Shown here: positions 1 to 13,272 of the stretch, piece after piece | Layout: the number at the start of each line of letters is the position of its first letter | How positions within the stretch are numbered: position 1 is the stretch's first letter | From: Parvularia atlantis | Lineage: Eukaryota > Opisthokonta > Rotosphaerida | Length of the DNA stretch: 42,078 nucleotides | Direction of reading: 5' to 3' | Assembly (NCBI GenBank): GCA_943704415.1 | Contig: CALSCO010002381.1 | Location: forward strand, 1-42,078 | Notes under the pieces: model-generated | What the model saw: the letters and a program-made list of their open reading frames with translations, nothing else | Told to the model about the DNA's origin: nothing | The model's database searches: none | Program-made: the position numbers and the translations under genes

Positions 1-22
1 GGGGGGGGGGGGGGGGGGGGGG
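1..22. repeat. Poly-G run at the window edge
   Basis: Twenty-two consecutive G residues open the window. They lie inside what would be the third intron of RPN10 on the minus strand, where they read as poly-C. A similar run of 23 G lies inside intron 1 of POLA2, and 13 G lie at 2255-2267, so such runs seem native to this genome. A sequencing or assembly edge artefact cannot be excluded here. Confidence 0.7.
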
Positions 23-501
23 CCTTCCAGCGTGCGTACTCGCGCAACGGGCGGCACCGCTCGCACCTGGGCCACCTGGATGCCGCTCGCGAGGTGCGTC
101 TGGCCCGCGATGCTCACGCCAAAGAGGCTCTTGAGGATCTTGCCCGTGTCCTCCGTCAGCGTCACGAGCACCTCGGGGCTCTTGCCCGCGAGCGCCATCA
201 GCCCGACCGTGTTCTCTGGGTTGGCCTGCGCCCGCGCCGCGCCCGTCAGCCCGCGTGCGCCCGCACGCCGCGCGCGCGCGCGCCCCGCGACCTGCAGCTT
301 GGCGACGCAGAGCATGTTGACCGCATCAGCCTGGGCGTCGAGGCGCGTTGGCGTGTAGTCGCCGTTGCGCATCCACTCGGAGTTGTCCACGCTGTGGTGT
401 TGTGTGCACGCGCGCGCGCGCGGGGGGTCGTCATCGACCTGCCCGTTCGCGGCCACACACGGCAGGCGCGCGCACCAGACGAGGACAGCCTCAAGACCCA
501 T
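1..501 (-). CDS. RPN10: 26S proteasome ubiquitin receptor RPN10 (PSMD4), 5' part
   Basis: RPN10 is the ubiquitin-chain receptor of the proteasome 19S lid-base interface. Three exons read cleanly: 476-501, 292-391 and 67-225, joined by GT-AG introns in frame. They give the first 95 residues, beginning MGLEAVLVCVDNSEWMRNGD, the hallmark start of the family's VWA domain, and continue with NPENTVGLM, a KSPEVLVTLT stretch and AGQTHLASGIQVAQ. A third intron starts at position 66 and runs into the edge, so the rest of the VWA domain and the UIM motifs lie outside. The start ATG (499-501) is 29 bases downstream of the TRM44 stop on the same strand. Confidence 0.95.
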   Translation of the reverse strand, partial: MGLEAVLVWCARLPCVAANGQVDDDPPRARACTQHHSVDNSEWMRNGDYTPTRLDAQADAVNMLCVAKLQVAGRARARRAGARGLTGAARAQANPENTVGLMALAGKSPEVLVTLTEDTGKILKSLFGVSIAGQTHLASGIQVAQVRAVPPVARVRTLEGPPPPPPP

Positions 502-530
502 GGCTGACGCGGCAAAGTTGCTTGTACACG

Positions 531-2154
531 CTACACTTGGTCATCCGCTGCGACCTCGACCTCAGCGGCACCGTGGGCCTCGTTGTGGCCTTCACCCTCG
601 CGGCCCTCACCCTCTCCTTCATCGTCGGCGTCGCGCCGCCGCTTGAGCCGCGCCTCGCGCTTCTCCCGCAGTTGCTGCTGCCGCTCCCGGTCCGGCACAC
701 GCGGCTGGAACCGCCCAAAGTGCGCCGCGCGCAGCAGGCCCGCGATTGCCGCGTCCACACCCGCCCGCCCCGCCTCGTCGTCCGGCGCGAACGTCCGCGC
801 ACGCCCCACGTGCACCGTGTTCTTGGTCGACGGGATGCGCACGTGCTCCTGCTCGACGCGGTACCCGCACGCCTCGCCCACGCGCGCCAGGTACTGCAGA
901 TACAGATGGTAGCGCCCGCCGGCCCCCGTGCGCGTGAACGGCCCACCCAAGTCGAAGAGGCAGCACGGCAGATGCACATACCTGCCGCCACGACGCGTAA
1001 GCACGCACGCGCGCGTACGCTCGTCGTCGTGCGCCGCACTTGGTGTGGTACCCGCTGCGGTGCGCGATGATCGGCACCCACGGCACGAGCTCGTCTGCGT
1101 GGTTGCCGATGATGTAGTCCACGCCGGGGAAGGCCAGTGTGCTCGGGTCGACCGTCTCGGCACGCAGGTCCACGGGCACTTCGCCAAAGTGTGCCCACAG
1201 CCCGCGACGGCTCTGCGCGGGCCGCGCGGGGTTCAGCGGCGTCGCACTAGCATGCAGAGAGCGCCCCACCTGGTCGATGCCCACGCCGCGGTGGCCCTCG
1301 CTCGTCAGCACGTACGTGAGGAACCCGTTGCCACAGCCGAGGTCCACAAAGCTCTGCTCCAGGGCGCACGTCAGCACCGCGTCGCCCGCGCACACGCGCA
1401 CGCGCAGGCCGCACCACCGACGTCGCCGGCGCCCAGAGACTCACGAGGTACGCCGCGATCGCCAGCTCCTCAAACACAAACTTGCGCGGGTCGGTCGTCT
1501 CGGGCCAGTGGTCGACCCAGTGCTTGTGGCGCGCCTTGAGCCGCGCGTACGCCTGCTCGTAGCGCTCGCGCGGGAAGAGCGTATCGTAGACGCCGCGCTT
1601 GGTGTAGGGCGCGTCTTGGCTGGCTGCGCGCGCGCCCCACTTGCGCAGGCGTTCGATCACGCCCGCCAGCAGCGTGCGCGAGCGCTCGAGCAGCTCGGCG
1701 CCGTCGACGCGCGGCTCGGCCACGACGCTGATCCGCGCCCCGCCCCCGGCCTGCTCGTGCTGCAGGCTGTACCACCGCACGTCCTGGTACAGGTACCGCA
1801 TGCGCCCGGCCGGGTCAAGCGGCTCGAACCGCACCACGACCGGCCGCCCGGGCGCCGCGGCCTCCCACGTCACGCGCTCCCAGAACGGCTCGTGCAGGTC
1901 GCCGCGCTTGGACACGAGCCGGCGACGCCACTGCCGCGTTGCACGACCACCGACATCGTTGTCGGGCTCGGCATCGACCTCGGCGCGCCGCAGGATGGAG
2001 AACACGAGCTCCGGGTGATCGATCCACTGCTCCTGGAGGGGCGCCAGGTGCACCGCGTCAGCGCGTTGGGCGGCTCGGGCGGCGCGCGCACAAGCACGCG
2101 GGTGAACGCATCCGCCGCGAAGGTGACGTCCGCCGTACCAATCACGCTTGCCAT
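531..2154 (-). CDS. TRM44: tRNA(Ser) (uridine44-2'-O)-methyltransferase TRM44/TRMT44
   Basis: TRM44 methylates the ribose of U44 in tRNA-Ser using S-adenosylmethionine. Four exons (2098-2154, 1418-2032, 1040-1353, 531-981) add up to an exact 478-residue frame. The N-terminal half has the family stretch TDPRKFVFEELAIAAYLVSLW. The methyltransferase half shows AdoMet motif FVDLGCGNGFLTYVLTSEGH, then IIGNHADELVPWVPIIA and YVHLPCCLFDLGGPFTR, and near the end RIPSTKNTVHVG, all in the family order. The tail is charged (DADDEGEGEGREGEG). The ATG at 2154 begins a 19-residue first exon. Intron donors are GTGCTT, GTGGTG (or GTGCGG) and GTGCGG. Identification rests on motifs I know from the family. Confidence 0.93.
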
Positions 2155-2525
2155 GTTCTGGTAACTGTGCGCAGAGGCCTTTCTGCTCTGTTGTGGTTTG
2201 TCGGCGAGGGGCGCGGTGCTGGCCGATGCGTTGCTGGGCGAGGCGCCGCCGGCCGGGGGGGGGGGGGCTCGCTTGTGTACGCTGTGCACGTTTGCACGCG
2301 TGCGCTGCGCCTGGCCGTGCGCGCGCTTTCGGTGCACCTGTGCTGGCGCGTGTTTTGGGCTGCCGGGAACCGCGGCACAACAACAACAAAAACAACCCGC
2401 GCCTCCTGCCGGCCTCGCCCCCTTCCGCAGTCCCCCGTCTCCCATGTGCACACGCACATCCACCCCGCTGCTCGGCCTCTCTTGCACCGCCCGGCTGAAA
2501 CGCGCCGTTTCACGGCAGCAGCGCA
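2155..2525. promoter_or_regulatory. Divergent intergenic region TRM44 / RasGAP
   Basis: At 371 bases this is the longest head-to-head spacer between host genes in the window. It holds a run of 13 G (2255-2267), a CA/AAC-rich stretch at about 2379-2399 and a pyrimidine-rich stretch at about 2400-2450. I see no RNA gene and no TATA box at a convincing position. Promoters and leaders of both flanking genes must lie here. Confidence 0.5.
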
Positions 2526-5500
2526 ATGCGTCGCGCGCTCGCACTGCTCGGCGCGGCGGCCGTCGCCGTCGCCGTGCGCGCGTGCTCGGACGTGCCCGTC
2601 GTCAGCAACAGCTTCCTGCAGTCACCCAAGCCCAGCTTCACCGACGGGACCGTAAGCATCTACTGGACGCGCGTGAGCGACCTCAGCTGCGCCGACCAGG
2701 AGATCTACCGCGTGCGTCCGCTGCGCGCCCTCGTGCGCGAGGCCCTCGCGCTCACGCGGCGCGTAGGTCGTCACGGCGCGCCAGCAGGGCCAGTTCAACC
2801 TAGTCGAGGTCGAAAACGTGCTGTGCGAGGTCACAGCCGACAACACGTGCATCATACAGACCGAAAAGCTGGTGCGCGAGGCGAGGCACACTGCGCGCCG
2901 CGGCCCCCTGACACCGCGCAACAGCTCGAGCTCAACCGCGACAGCAACACGTTCCGCACCGTCCTCTTCTTCGTCCTGCTGTACCCGCAGTCGTCCCAGC
3001 CGCAGAACTACACCTACGACGCCAACAACGGCCCGCCAGGCTTCAGCGTGTGCATGTCGCTCGACCCCACGCCCACGACGCTCATCGCGCCCGCCAACGA
3101 GACCGTGTACGACATCGCCGAGTCGGTGGTGCGGCACGCGGCTGGCGCGGCGACGTGCTCGCGCGCGCCCTGACGCAGCCGCGCCCTGTGCCAGACAAAC
3201 ACGACCGTGATCCCGTTCACCTTCCGCTGGAACGCCTCGGACAGCATCCTCGGCTTCGGGCGCTACTGCGGCGGCGCGCCGCTGTACCAGTACCGCTTGG
3301 CCATTTCCAAGGACCTCGGCAGCCTGGTGCGCGTGTGTGCGCGCGCACGCACGCGTGTGGCTGACTTGCGTGCGCACGCAGGACACGGAGGACGTCAACG
3401 CCCTGTTCCCTTACAGCCAGGATTTCTCGCAGACGAGCTCGCAGAATGCGATCCCGATCCGGTGCCTGCTGCGCGCGAGCGTGCCTGCGGCCTGCTGACG
3501 CACGCACGCGCGTGCGCACGGCAGCATCGGTCGCGGCGCGCAGGCCGTCTACGCGCTGCAGGACGTGGGCGTGTTCTACTGGCGCGTGTTTAACCGCAAC
3601 AACGTCGTCATGAAGGGCTCGCCTGTGTACCAGTTTGAGCTGCTGGTGCAGCCCGACCCGGTGAGCGCGCGTGCGTGCCGATGCGGTGAGCGGTGCGTGC
3701 TCATTCCCGCTTTTCGCCGCCGCCGCCGCACCAGTGCGATCCGCCGTGCGTGGCCCCGTTCGGCTACTGCAACGTGACCTTTGGCAGCACCGGCGGGTTC
3801 TGCAACTGCACCGCGGGCTACTCGGGCCCGACCTGCGCTACCCCGCCGCCGCCGACGGATGCCCCGAGCCAGACGCAGCCTCCGCAGGGTGCGCTGGCGG
3901 CTGCACCTCGCGCCGCACACACACATTTCTTGCTGATCCTCCCGCCGCTGCGCGCAGACGACTCGAACCGCGTCGCGCTCGGCGCCGGCGTGGGCGTGGC
4001 CGGGGGTGTCGTGCTCATTACGATCATCGTCGTAGTGCTGTACATCCTGCGCGAGCGTTGGCGTGCGCGGTGCGGTGACTTGCCGCGCGGCGTGCGCCCG
4101 TCTCACGCTCGCGCCGCGCGTGCAGGAAGGACCTTGAGATGTCGCTCATCCTCATTCAGGCGCCCGAGTACGCGTCGATCGCGTGGAGCCCGTACAACCT
4201 CGTGTTGGACACCAAGATCGACAGCGCTAAGAAGGCGCGCGGCTGCGCCCGCCGTGCGTCGCGCTGCGCATCGCGTTGACCGGGCCGCCGCTGTGCCAGG
4301 CTGCCTGGACACGCTTCGAGCAGCTCGTGCTGAGCCAGGACTTTTACGTGGTGCACTCGTTCGTGGGGTCGGCCAAGCTCGGCCAGATGGATGCGATGCT
4401 CGCGTGCCTCGTCTGCCTGTTCTGCCGCCACCACGCGGCGACGCAGCTCGTCGAGGTGCACACGAGTGCGAGCGCGACTACTGCTGCCGCTGACACACTT
4501 CACGCAGTCGCTCATGATCCGCGAGATTGAGACGTTTGAGATCAACCAGGCCAGCCGCGACCAGACGTCGGACGCGAGCGGGCTGATCCCCTTCCGCGAG
4601 GACAGCGCAGCGACCAAGGGTACGTGTGGGCACACACGCGCTGCGGGCTGACGCGCTCGCGCAGCGTTCAAGGTGTATGCGCGCGTGACGGGCCTGCCGT
4701 ACCTGTTTGAGACCCTCGGCCAGCTGATTAACGACTTTTGCTCACTGCTGGACGAGGAGGCCAAGAAGGAGGTGTGGCGCGGGCTCAGCCGCAGCGCACG
4801 ATCCGCTCACGCGCCCGTCGCCCGGAGCAGGAGAAGGTCTCGAGCGACGCGGCCTCGACGTACACGACCGAGTCGGCCGCGACGGGCGGGCGGCGCACGA
4901 CGTTTACGGCGGCGTCGATGGAGGTCGACCCATCACGCATGGGCGCGACCGACGACCAGACGACGAACCGGCTCGCGCTGCAGCTAATCTGCCAGAAGCT
5001 GTTCGTGAAGATCTACCGCTCGACCGCGGCCTTCCCGGTCGAGCTGCGGAGCCTCTGCGCGCGTGTCAAGGACAAGGCCAAGACGACGCCGACGCTCCAG
5101 AGCATCAACCTCAACCTTGTCCTGGCCAACCTGGTCTTCCTGCGCTTCATCAACCCGGCAGTGCTGTTGCCACAGCAGCACGGGCTGGTGAAGGGTGCGT
5201 GCGCGCTTTGCGAGGTTGGCGGCAGGAGTGGCTAAACGGCGCCCGTTCGCGCGCACACGCAGACGAGCCCATGCCCAGCACTAAGCGCCAGCTGGTGCTC
5301 ATCACCAAGGTGCTGCAGAACCTCGCCGGCGGGGTCGAGTTTGGCAAGAAGGAGCAGTACATGACCAAGCTCAACCCGTTCATCCAGCAGAACTCGGACA
5401 AGATGCAGGGCTTCCTGAACGACCTCGCGACGTCGGCCAACATCGACGGCACGTCGGCCACGGCCAACTACGCGGCGCCGATCACCGACGAGCAGGTGCG

Positions 5501-5700
5501 TGCGGCCGCGTCACGCCTCGGCCTTTGACGCTGCCGGTCGCCCCTTGCAGTTCAGCGCCGCGCTCGTGTTCCTCTATCGCCACATGACCCAGCACTTTGA
5601 AGAGTTCGGCGCCGTGCTCGCCCAGGAGGCGTCGCCGGTGCGCGCGGAAGCAATACGGTCGGGCCTGGTGCAGTGCATGGCCGACCTGGGCACGCTGTGA
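2526..5700 (+). CDS. Single-pass membrane protein with extracellular EGF-like module and cytoplasmic RasGAP domain
   Basis: Fifteen exons (2526-2711, 2767-2871, 2925-3125, 3195-3326, 3382-3461, 3525-3660, 3735-3888, 3958-4069, 4126-4234, 4300-4455, 4508-4619, 4665-4771, 4831-5194, 5263-5495, 5551-5700) give an exact 778-residue frame. Residues 1-18 form a signal peptide. A Cys- and Asn-rich ectodomain follows, then an EGF-like module (about 281-313: CDPPCVAPFGYC, then GFCNCTAGYSGPTC). A transmembrane helix lies at about 337-363 (GVVLITIIVVVLYIL), followed by a basic stop-transfer segment. The cytoplasmic part is a RasGAP domain: IREIETFEINQASRDQT, the arginine-finger segment FREDSAATK (Arg487), then LRFINPAVLLPQQHGL and KVLQNLAGGVEFGKKE. 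It should speed GTP hydrolysis by Ras-type GTPases at the membrane. Intron 4235-4299 must use a GC donor to keep frame. The exact 3' ends of exons 3 and 8 are uncertain by a few bases. Confidence 0.88.
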
Positions 5701-5749
5701 GGCTATTTCTATGTGCTCGTGTGAGGCAAACGGAAGACGGCGCGCAGTA

Positions 5750-8700
5750 TCACAACAGCGAGTCAAACTCGGCCAGCAAGCTGTTGGCCGGCTTCTTGGC
5801 CGCGGCGGCGCTGCCTGCGGGCGCGGGCGGGCCGGCCGCGAAGCTCGCAAAGTCGAACGCCGCAGCCGGCGGGAAGGCCGGTTGCGCCGCTGGCGGGGGT
5901 GCTGAGAACGTGGACGTGCTAAAGGCCGGGAAGGCGTCAAAGAGGTTGTTGGCGCTGGCTGGTGTGCTTGCGGGCTGCGACGGCCAGGCGGGCTGGACTT
6001 GTGCGGGCTGCGAAGGCCATGCGGCCTGCGAAGGCCATGCGGGCTGCTGTGTCGGCTGGGGCGGTAGTCCTGTCTGCGAAGGCTGCATCGGCTGCATCGG
6101 TTGTGCCGGCTGCATGGGCTGCGAAGGTTGCGCTGTCTGCATCGGCAGCATGGGCTGCATGGGCTGCGTCGGCTGCATCGGCTGCGTCGGTTGCATCGGC
6201 TTCGCGATCGGCTGCGACACTGGCTGCGCCACAGGCTGCGAAGGCTGCATCGGCGGCGCCGTGGGCTGCGCCACCGGCTGCGACACCGGCGGCGCCACGG
6301 GCTGCGCCGTCGGCTTGACGATCGCCTCCGCAGGCCCACTCGCAGGCGCCGTCGGCCGCGGCACGCTCGGCAGCGCCGGCGGCGCACCAGGCGACTGCCG
6401 TGCCGGCAGCGCAGGGGTCGCAGCGGCGACCGGACGCGTCGGCACGGGTGGCGACGTCACGCTCGCGCCGCCGTCGAGCTGCAGCTGGTCGTCGAGCCAG
6501 CCCATGAGGTTGCTGCCGGGGCTGGCGCTGCCCGCGACGGCCGCCGTGGCAGGCATGGGAATGAGCGACGGTGCCACGGCGGCGTTGGCCAGGGCGCCCG
6601 TGGCGTTGCTGGCGCCAGAGACAAGCTGGTTGAAGGTGGACAGGTCGTCGTTTTCGACCACGACGGAAGCTGGGTCGCACGCGTCAGCACAACCGGAGCA
6701 GCCACACGCGCACACGTACCCGCGCTCTGACTCAGCGCCTTGGCCTGGCTCTCAAGCGCCGCCTGTTGCTCCAGCTGCTGCAGCTGCTGCTCCTCGACGA
6801 GCTTGGCCAGCTCGCGCACGACGGCGACAAACGTGCGGAACTGGCGCGAGCGCCCGCACGTCAGCGACTCGCCGCCGCAAGCCGCTAGCGACAGCGCCGA
6901 ACCTGCTGCACGTTGAGCACAGGCTCCATCATCATGCGCCAGAGCTGCGGCATGATCTCGTACGCGATCGCCTCCTTGTCGAGGTGCTTCTTGGCCATCT
7001 CCTCGAGCACGCCCAGCGTGGCCATCTGCAACGGCGCGCCGGTGAGAATGGGCCTTGCGGTGGGTGAGCTCAGGCACACACCATGACGGCCGCGTCCGGC
7101 TTGCGCACGACGCGCAGTGCCGGGATGACTTTCTCGACCAGGATGGCCTTGTCCAGCACCTTGAGGATCGCGTGGATGCACATGAGCGTCGTGACGCTGC
7201 GCGTTTCGCCGTCAGCGCCCAGCGCAGCGGCGCGCTCGCGCACGTGCACGCACCGGACCGACGACACCTCGGACGTGAGCAGGAGTTGCTGTGCGAGGCA
7301 GCGCCCGCGGTCAGGCGAGAGGGCGCAGCCCACGCGGGTGCGCATGCACACCTCGAGCCGCGGGTACACGGAGACCTTGATCGTGCCGTAGTCGAGCGTC
7401 TCCATCACCTGCGGCAGGGCCTTGAGCGCGCGCTGCTGCACCTGCGGGTTTGGCGTCTCAAGCGCGTGGTAGAACAGGGGCATGACGTCTGCGCGAGCGG
7501 GCTGAGCGCGTGGGCGGACAAAAGCGCGAGCGGAGCGCGGAGCGCGGCCGCGGCACGCACGGTCCTTGATCTCGCTCTTGGGCGTCTTTTTGAGCAGCAG
7601 GTCGATGCGCTGGATGAGAATGATGGAGATCTGCGCCGGCGCGTGGTCAGCGCGCATGCCGCACGCTCGCGGTGCGTGCACCTGTGGCGGCTCGGCCACG
7701 GTGAAGAGCGGGCGCAGCGACGGCAGCACGCGCGAGGCGTACTCCTCGGTCGTGAGCTTCTCGCAGACGTAGAGGATGCTGAGCAGGAGGAACGGCGCGA
7801 GCTGCAGGTCCTTGAGCTCGTCCAGCAGCGTCGGGAGGATCTACGGCGCGACGCTTGTGAGGCGTGCGGCGGGCACACGCGGACGCGCACCTTGCGGAAG
7901 AGCACGCGGTCCGGGAACTGCGGCATGACCTTGGGCAGGGCGCGGAAGAACTCGGCCTTCTCGGCCGGCGTCTTCTGGACCATGGCGTCCATGAACAGAA
8001 TGGCCTGCAGCGGGCGCGGGTGAGCGAGAGAGCGTTGAGCGGCGGCGGTGCGCCCCGCGTACCTTGAGCAGCATGTTGTCAAAGAAGGGCGAGGTCGGGA
8101 TCTGCTTGGCGACGGGGCGCGTCTCGGAGCGCGTGCTGAGGGCCTGCTGCACGGTCGCGCGCAGGGGCGCAGGCAGGGCGGCCAGGTTGACCTGGTCGAG
8201 GCGCGCGACGGCGTCCTTGTACGCGGGCAACGAGTCGCGCACGGCGAGCGGCGAGCGCCCGCCATTGTAGAGCGCGTAGATGAGGCAGGCGAGGCTGAAG
8301 ATGTCCGAGGTGACGTCGCAGCGCGACTCGAAGACGTACTCGGGCGCGAGGTAGTCGAGGAAGGGCTGGGCAAAGGTCGGCAGGCCCGTGTCGTAGTGCT
8401 GGTACAGGAAGGCCTTCTGTGCGGGGCCCTCGTAGCGCGTGGCGCAGCAGAACGAGAAGCCGGCGATCTTCCAGTCGCCCTTGGCGTTGAGGAAGACGGC
8501 GTCGGGCGAGAGGTTGCCGTGGATGAGCTTGGCGTCGTCGTGCAGGAACTGGAGGCCACGCGCGAGCTGCAACAGGCCCTTCTGGATCTCGAGGTCACTG
8601 AGCTGGTAGCCCTGAAGCTCGGCGGGCACGGGCGCGAGGTTGGCGTGCTGCCCGAGCACGTTGGCCAGGCTCGCGAAGACGCGCTCGGTGGCGAAGGCGA

Positions 8701-9054
8701 GGACGCCGCGCGAGTCGTCAACGGGCTCGACCACCTCGAGCACGGCCGGGTGGCGCAGGCGCGCGAGTTGCTGCGCCTCGCGCTTGAGCGCCTCCCAGAC
8801 GACGTCCTGGGCGCGGCGCGAGAGCGCCGGCGTGTGCTTCTCGAGCCACTTGCGTTCGAGGATGAAGACCGAGACGCTGCGCTGCGTCGTCTTCTTGATC
8901 GCGTCGTGCACCTTCCACACGCCGCCGGGGCCGCCTGTCGCGACCTGCGCGCGCACGTCGTACTCCTTCACGAGCTGGGGCGGCACGACGCACGTGTTGA
9001 GGCGCGCGCGCGAGAGAGAGGGGCGGAGCGCCGGCGCCACACCTGGTTGCCCAT
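5750..9054 (-). CDS. SCYL2: SCY1-like pseudokinase 2 (SCYL2/CVAK104)
   Basis: SCYL2 is a clathrin-coated-vesicle pseudokinase of the endosome/trans-Golgi. A four-codon first exon (9043-9054, MGNQ) joins exon 8063-8974, which holds the kinase-like domain. Motifs include EYDVRAQVATGGPGGVWKV, ASLANVLGQHANL, HGNLSP in place of HRD, and GFSF in place of DFG, so catalysis is unlikely. HEAT-repeat exons follow (FFRALPKVMPQFP, IILIQRIDLLLKKTPKSEIK, VMPLFYHALETPNPQVQ), then a Gln/Leu coiled coil. A long Pro/Gln/Met-rich tail is built on QPMQP-like units (plus-strand 6080-6310). The C-terminus has NLFDAFPAF, FDFASF and LLAEFDSLL, which resemble clathrin or adaptor motifs. I trace about ten introns. The start matches the conserved MGNP-x-TREFDVG block in animal SCYL2, though animal proteins carry extra residues before it. 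Confidence 0.93.
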
Positions 9055-11582
<2,528 letters not shown>

Positions 11583-11864
11583 ACGGCGCGCGCACGCCGC
11601 GCCCGTCAAGTGTGCGCACCCGTCGTCGTCAAAAATCCACCCTCCATCTCCAACATCTCTCCTCCTTACTTTCTCTCATGCTGTCTTCGGTCCCTGTGGG
11701 GAGGGATATCTGAAGCCTGTCGCTCTCTCTCGCTCTCTCTCTTTCTTTCCTTTCTTTCCCGTCTTTCCCGAACCGGAAACCCAAAAAAAAAGGGAGGACC
11801 TGCCTGCCTCCCTTTGCTTTGTCTGTGTTGCGTTCGTGCCAACTTGGGGAAAAAAAAAAAGTGC
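11583..11864. other. Convergent 3' region between PABP and METAP2
   Basis: No gene is visible. The 282 bases hold a C/T-rich simple-sequence stretch (about 11718-11763), an A-run at about 11784-11792 and ten A at 11851-11860 just beyond the METAP2 stop, which read as T on the METAP2 strand. This is the widest tail-to-tail gap in the window and must contain both 3' UTRs. Confidence 0.5.
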
Positions 11865-13247
<1,383 letters not shown>

Positions 13248-13272
13248 GTTTGTGTGACACGCGGCCACACCC
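13248..13272. promoter_or_regulatory. 25-base bidirectional spacer METAP2 / helicase
   Basis: Only 25 bases separate the two divergent ATG codons. There is no room for two conventional leaders, so transcription must start inside one or both coding regions, or the leaders overlap. No core promoter motif is recognisable. Confidence 0.5.

Noticed and set aside
1-22. Poly-G as a telomere end
   Set aside because: Pure G without a T/A-containing repeat unit, and it sits in an intron of RPN10.
4061-4125. GC-AG intron after the RasGAP transmembrane helix
   Set aside because: A GT donor nine bases further keeps the same phase, so a GC donor is not needed there and it was left out of the GC-AG list.
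5673-7067. Long plus-strand open frame (464 residues) rich in Gly-Cys units opposite the SCYL2 tail
   Set aside because: It is the antisense image of the QPMQP repeats and crosses SCYL2 introns and exons without regard to them. GC-rich codon bias creates such mirror frames.
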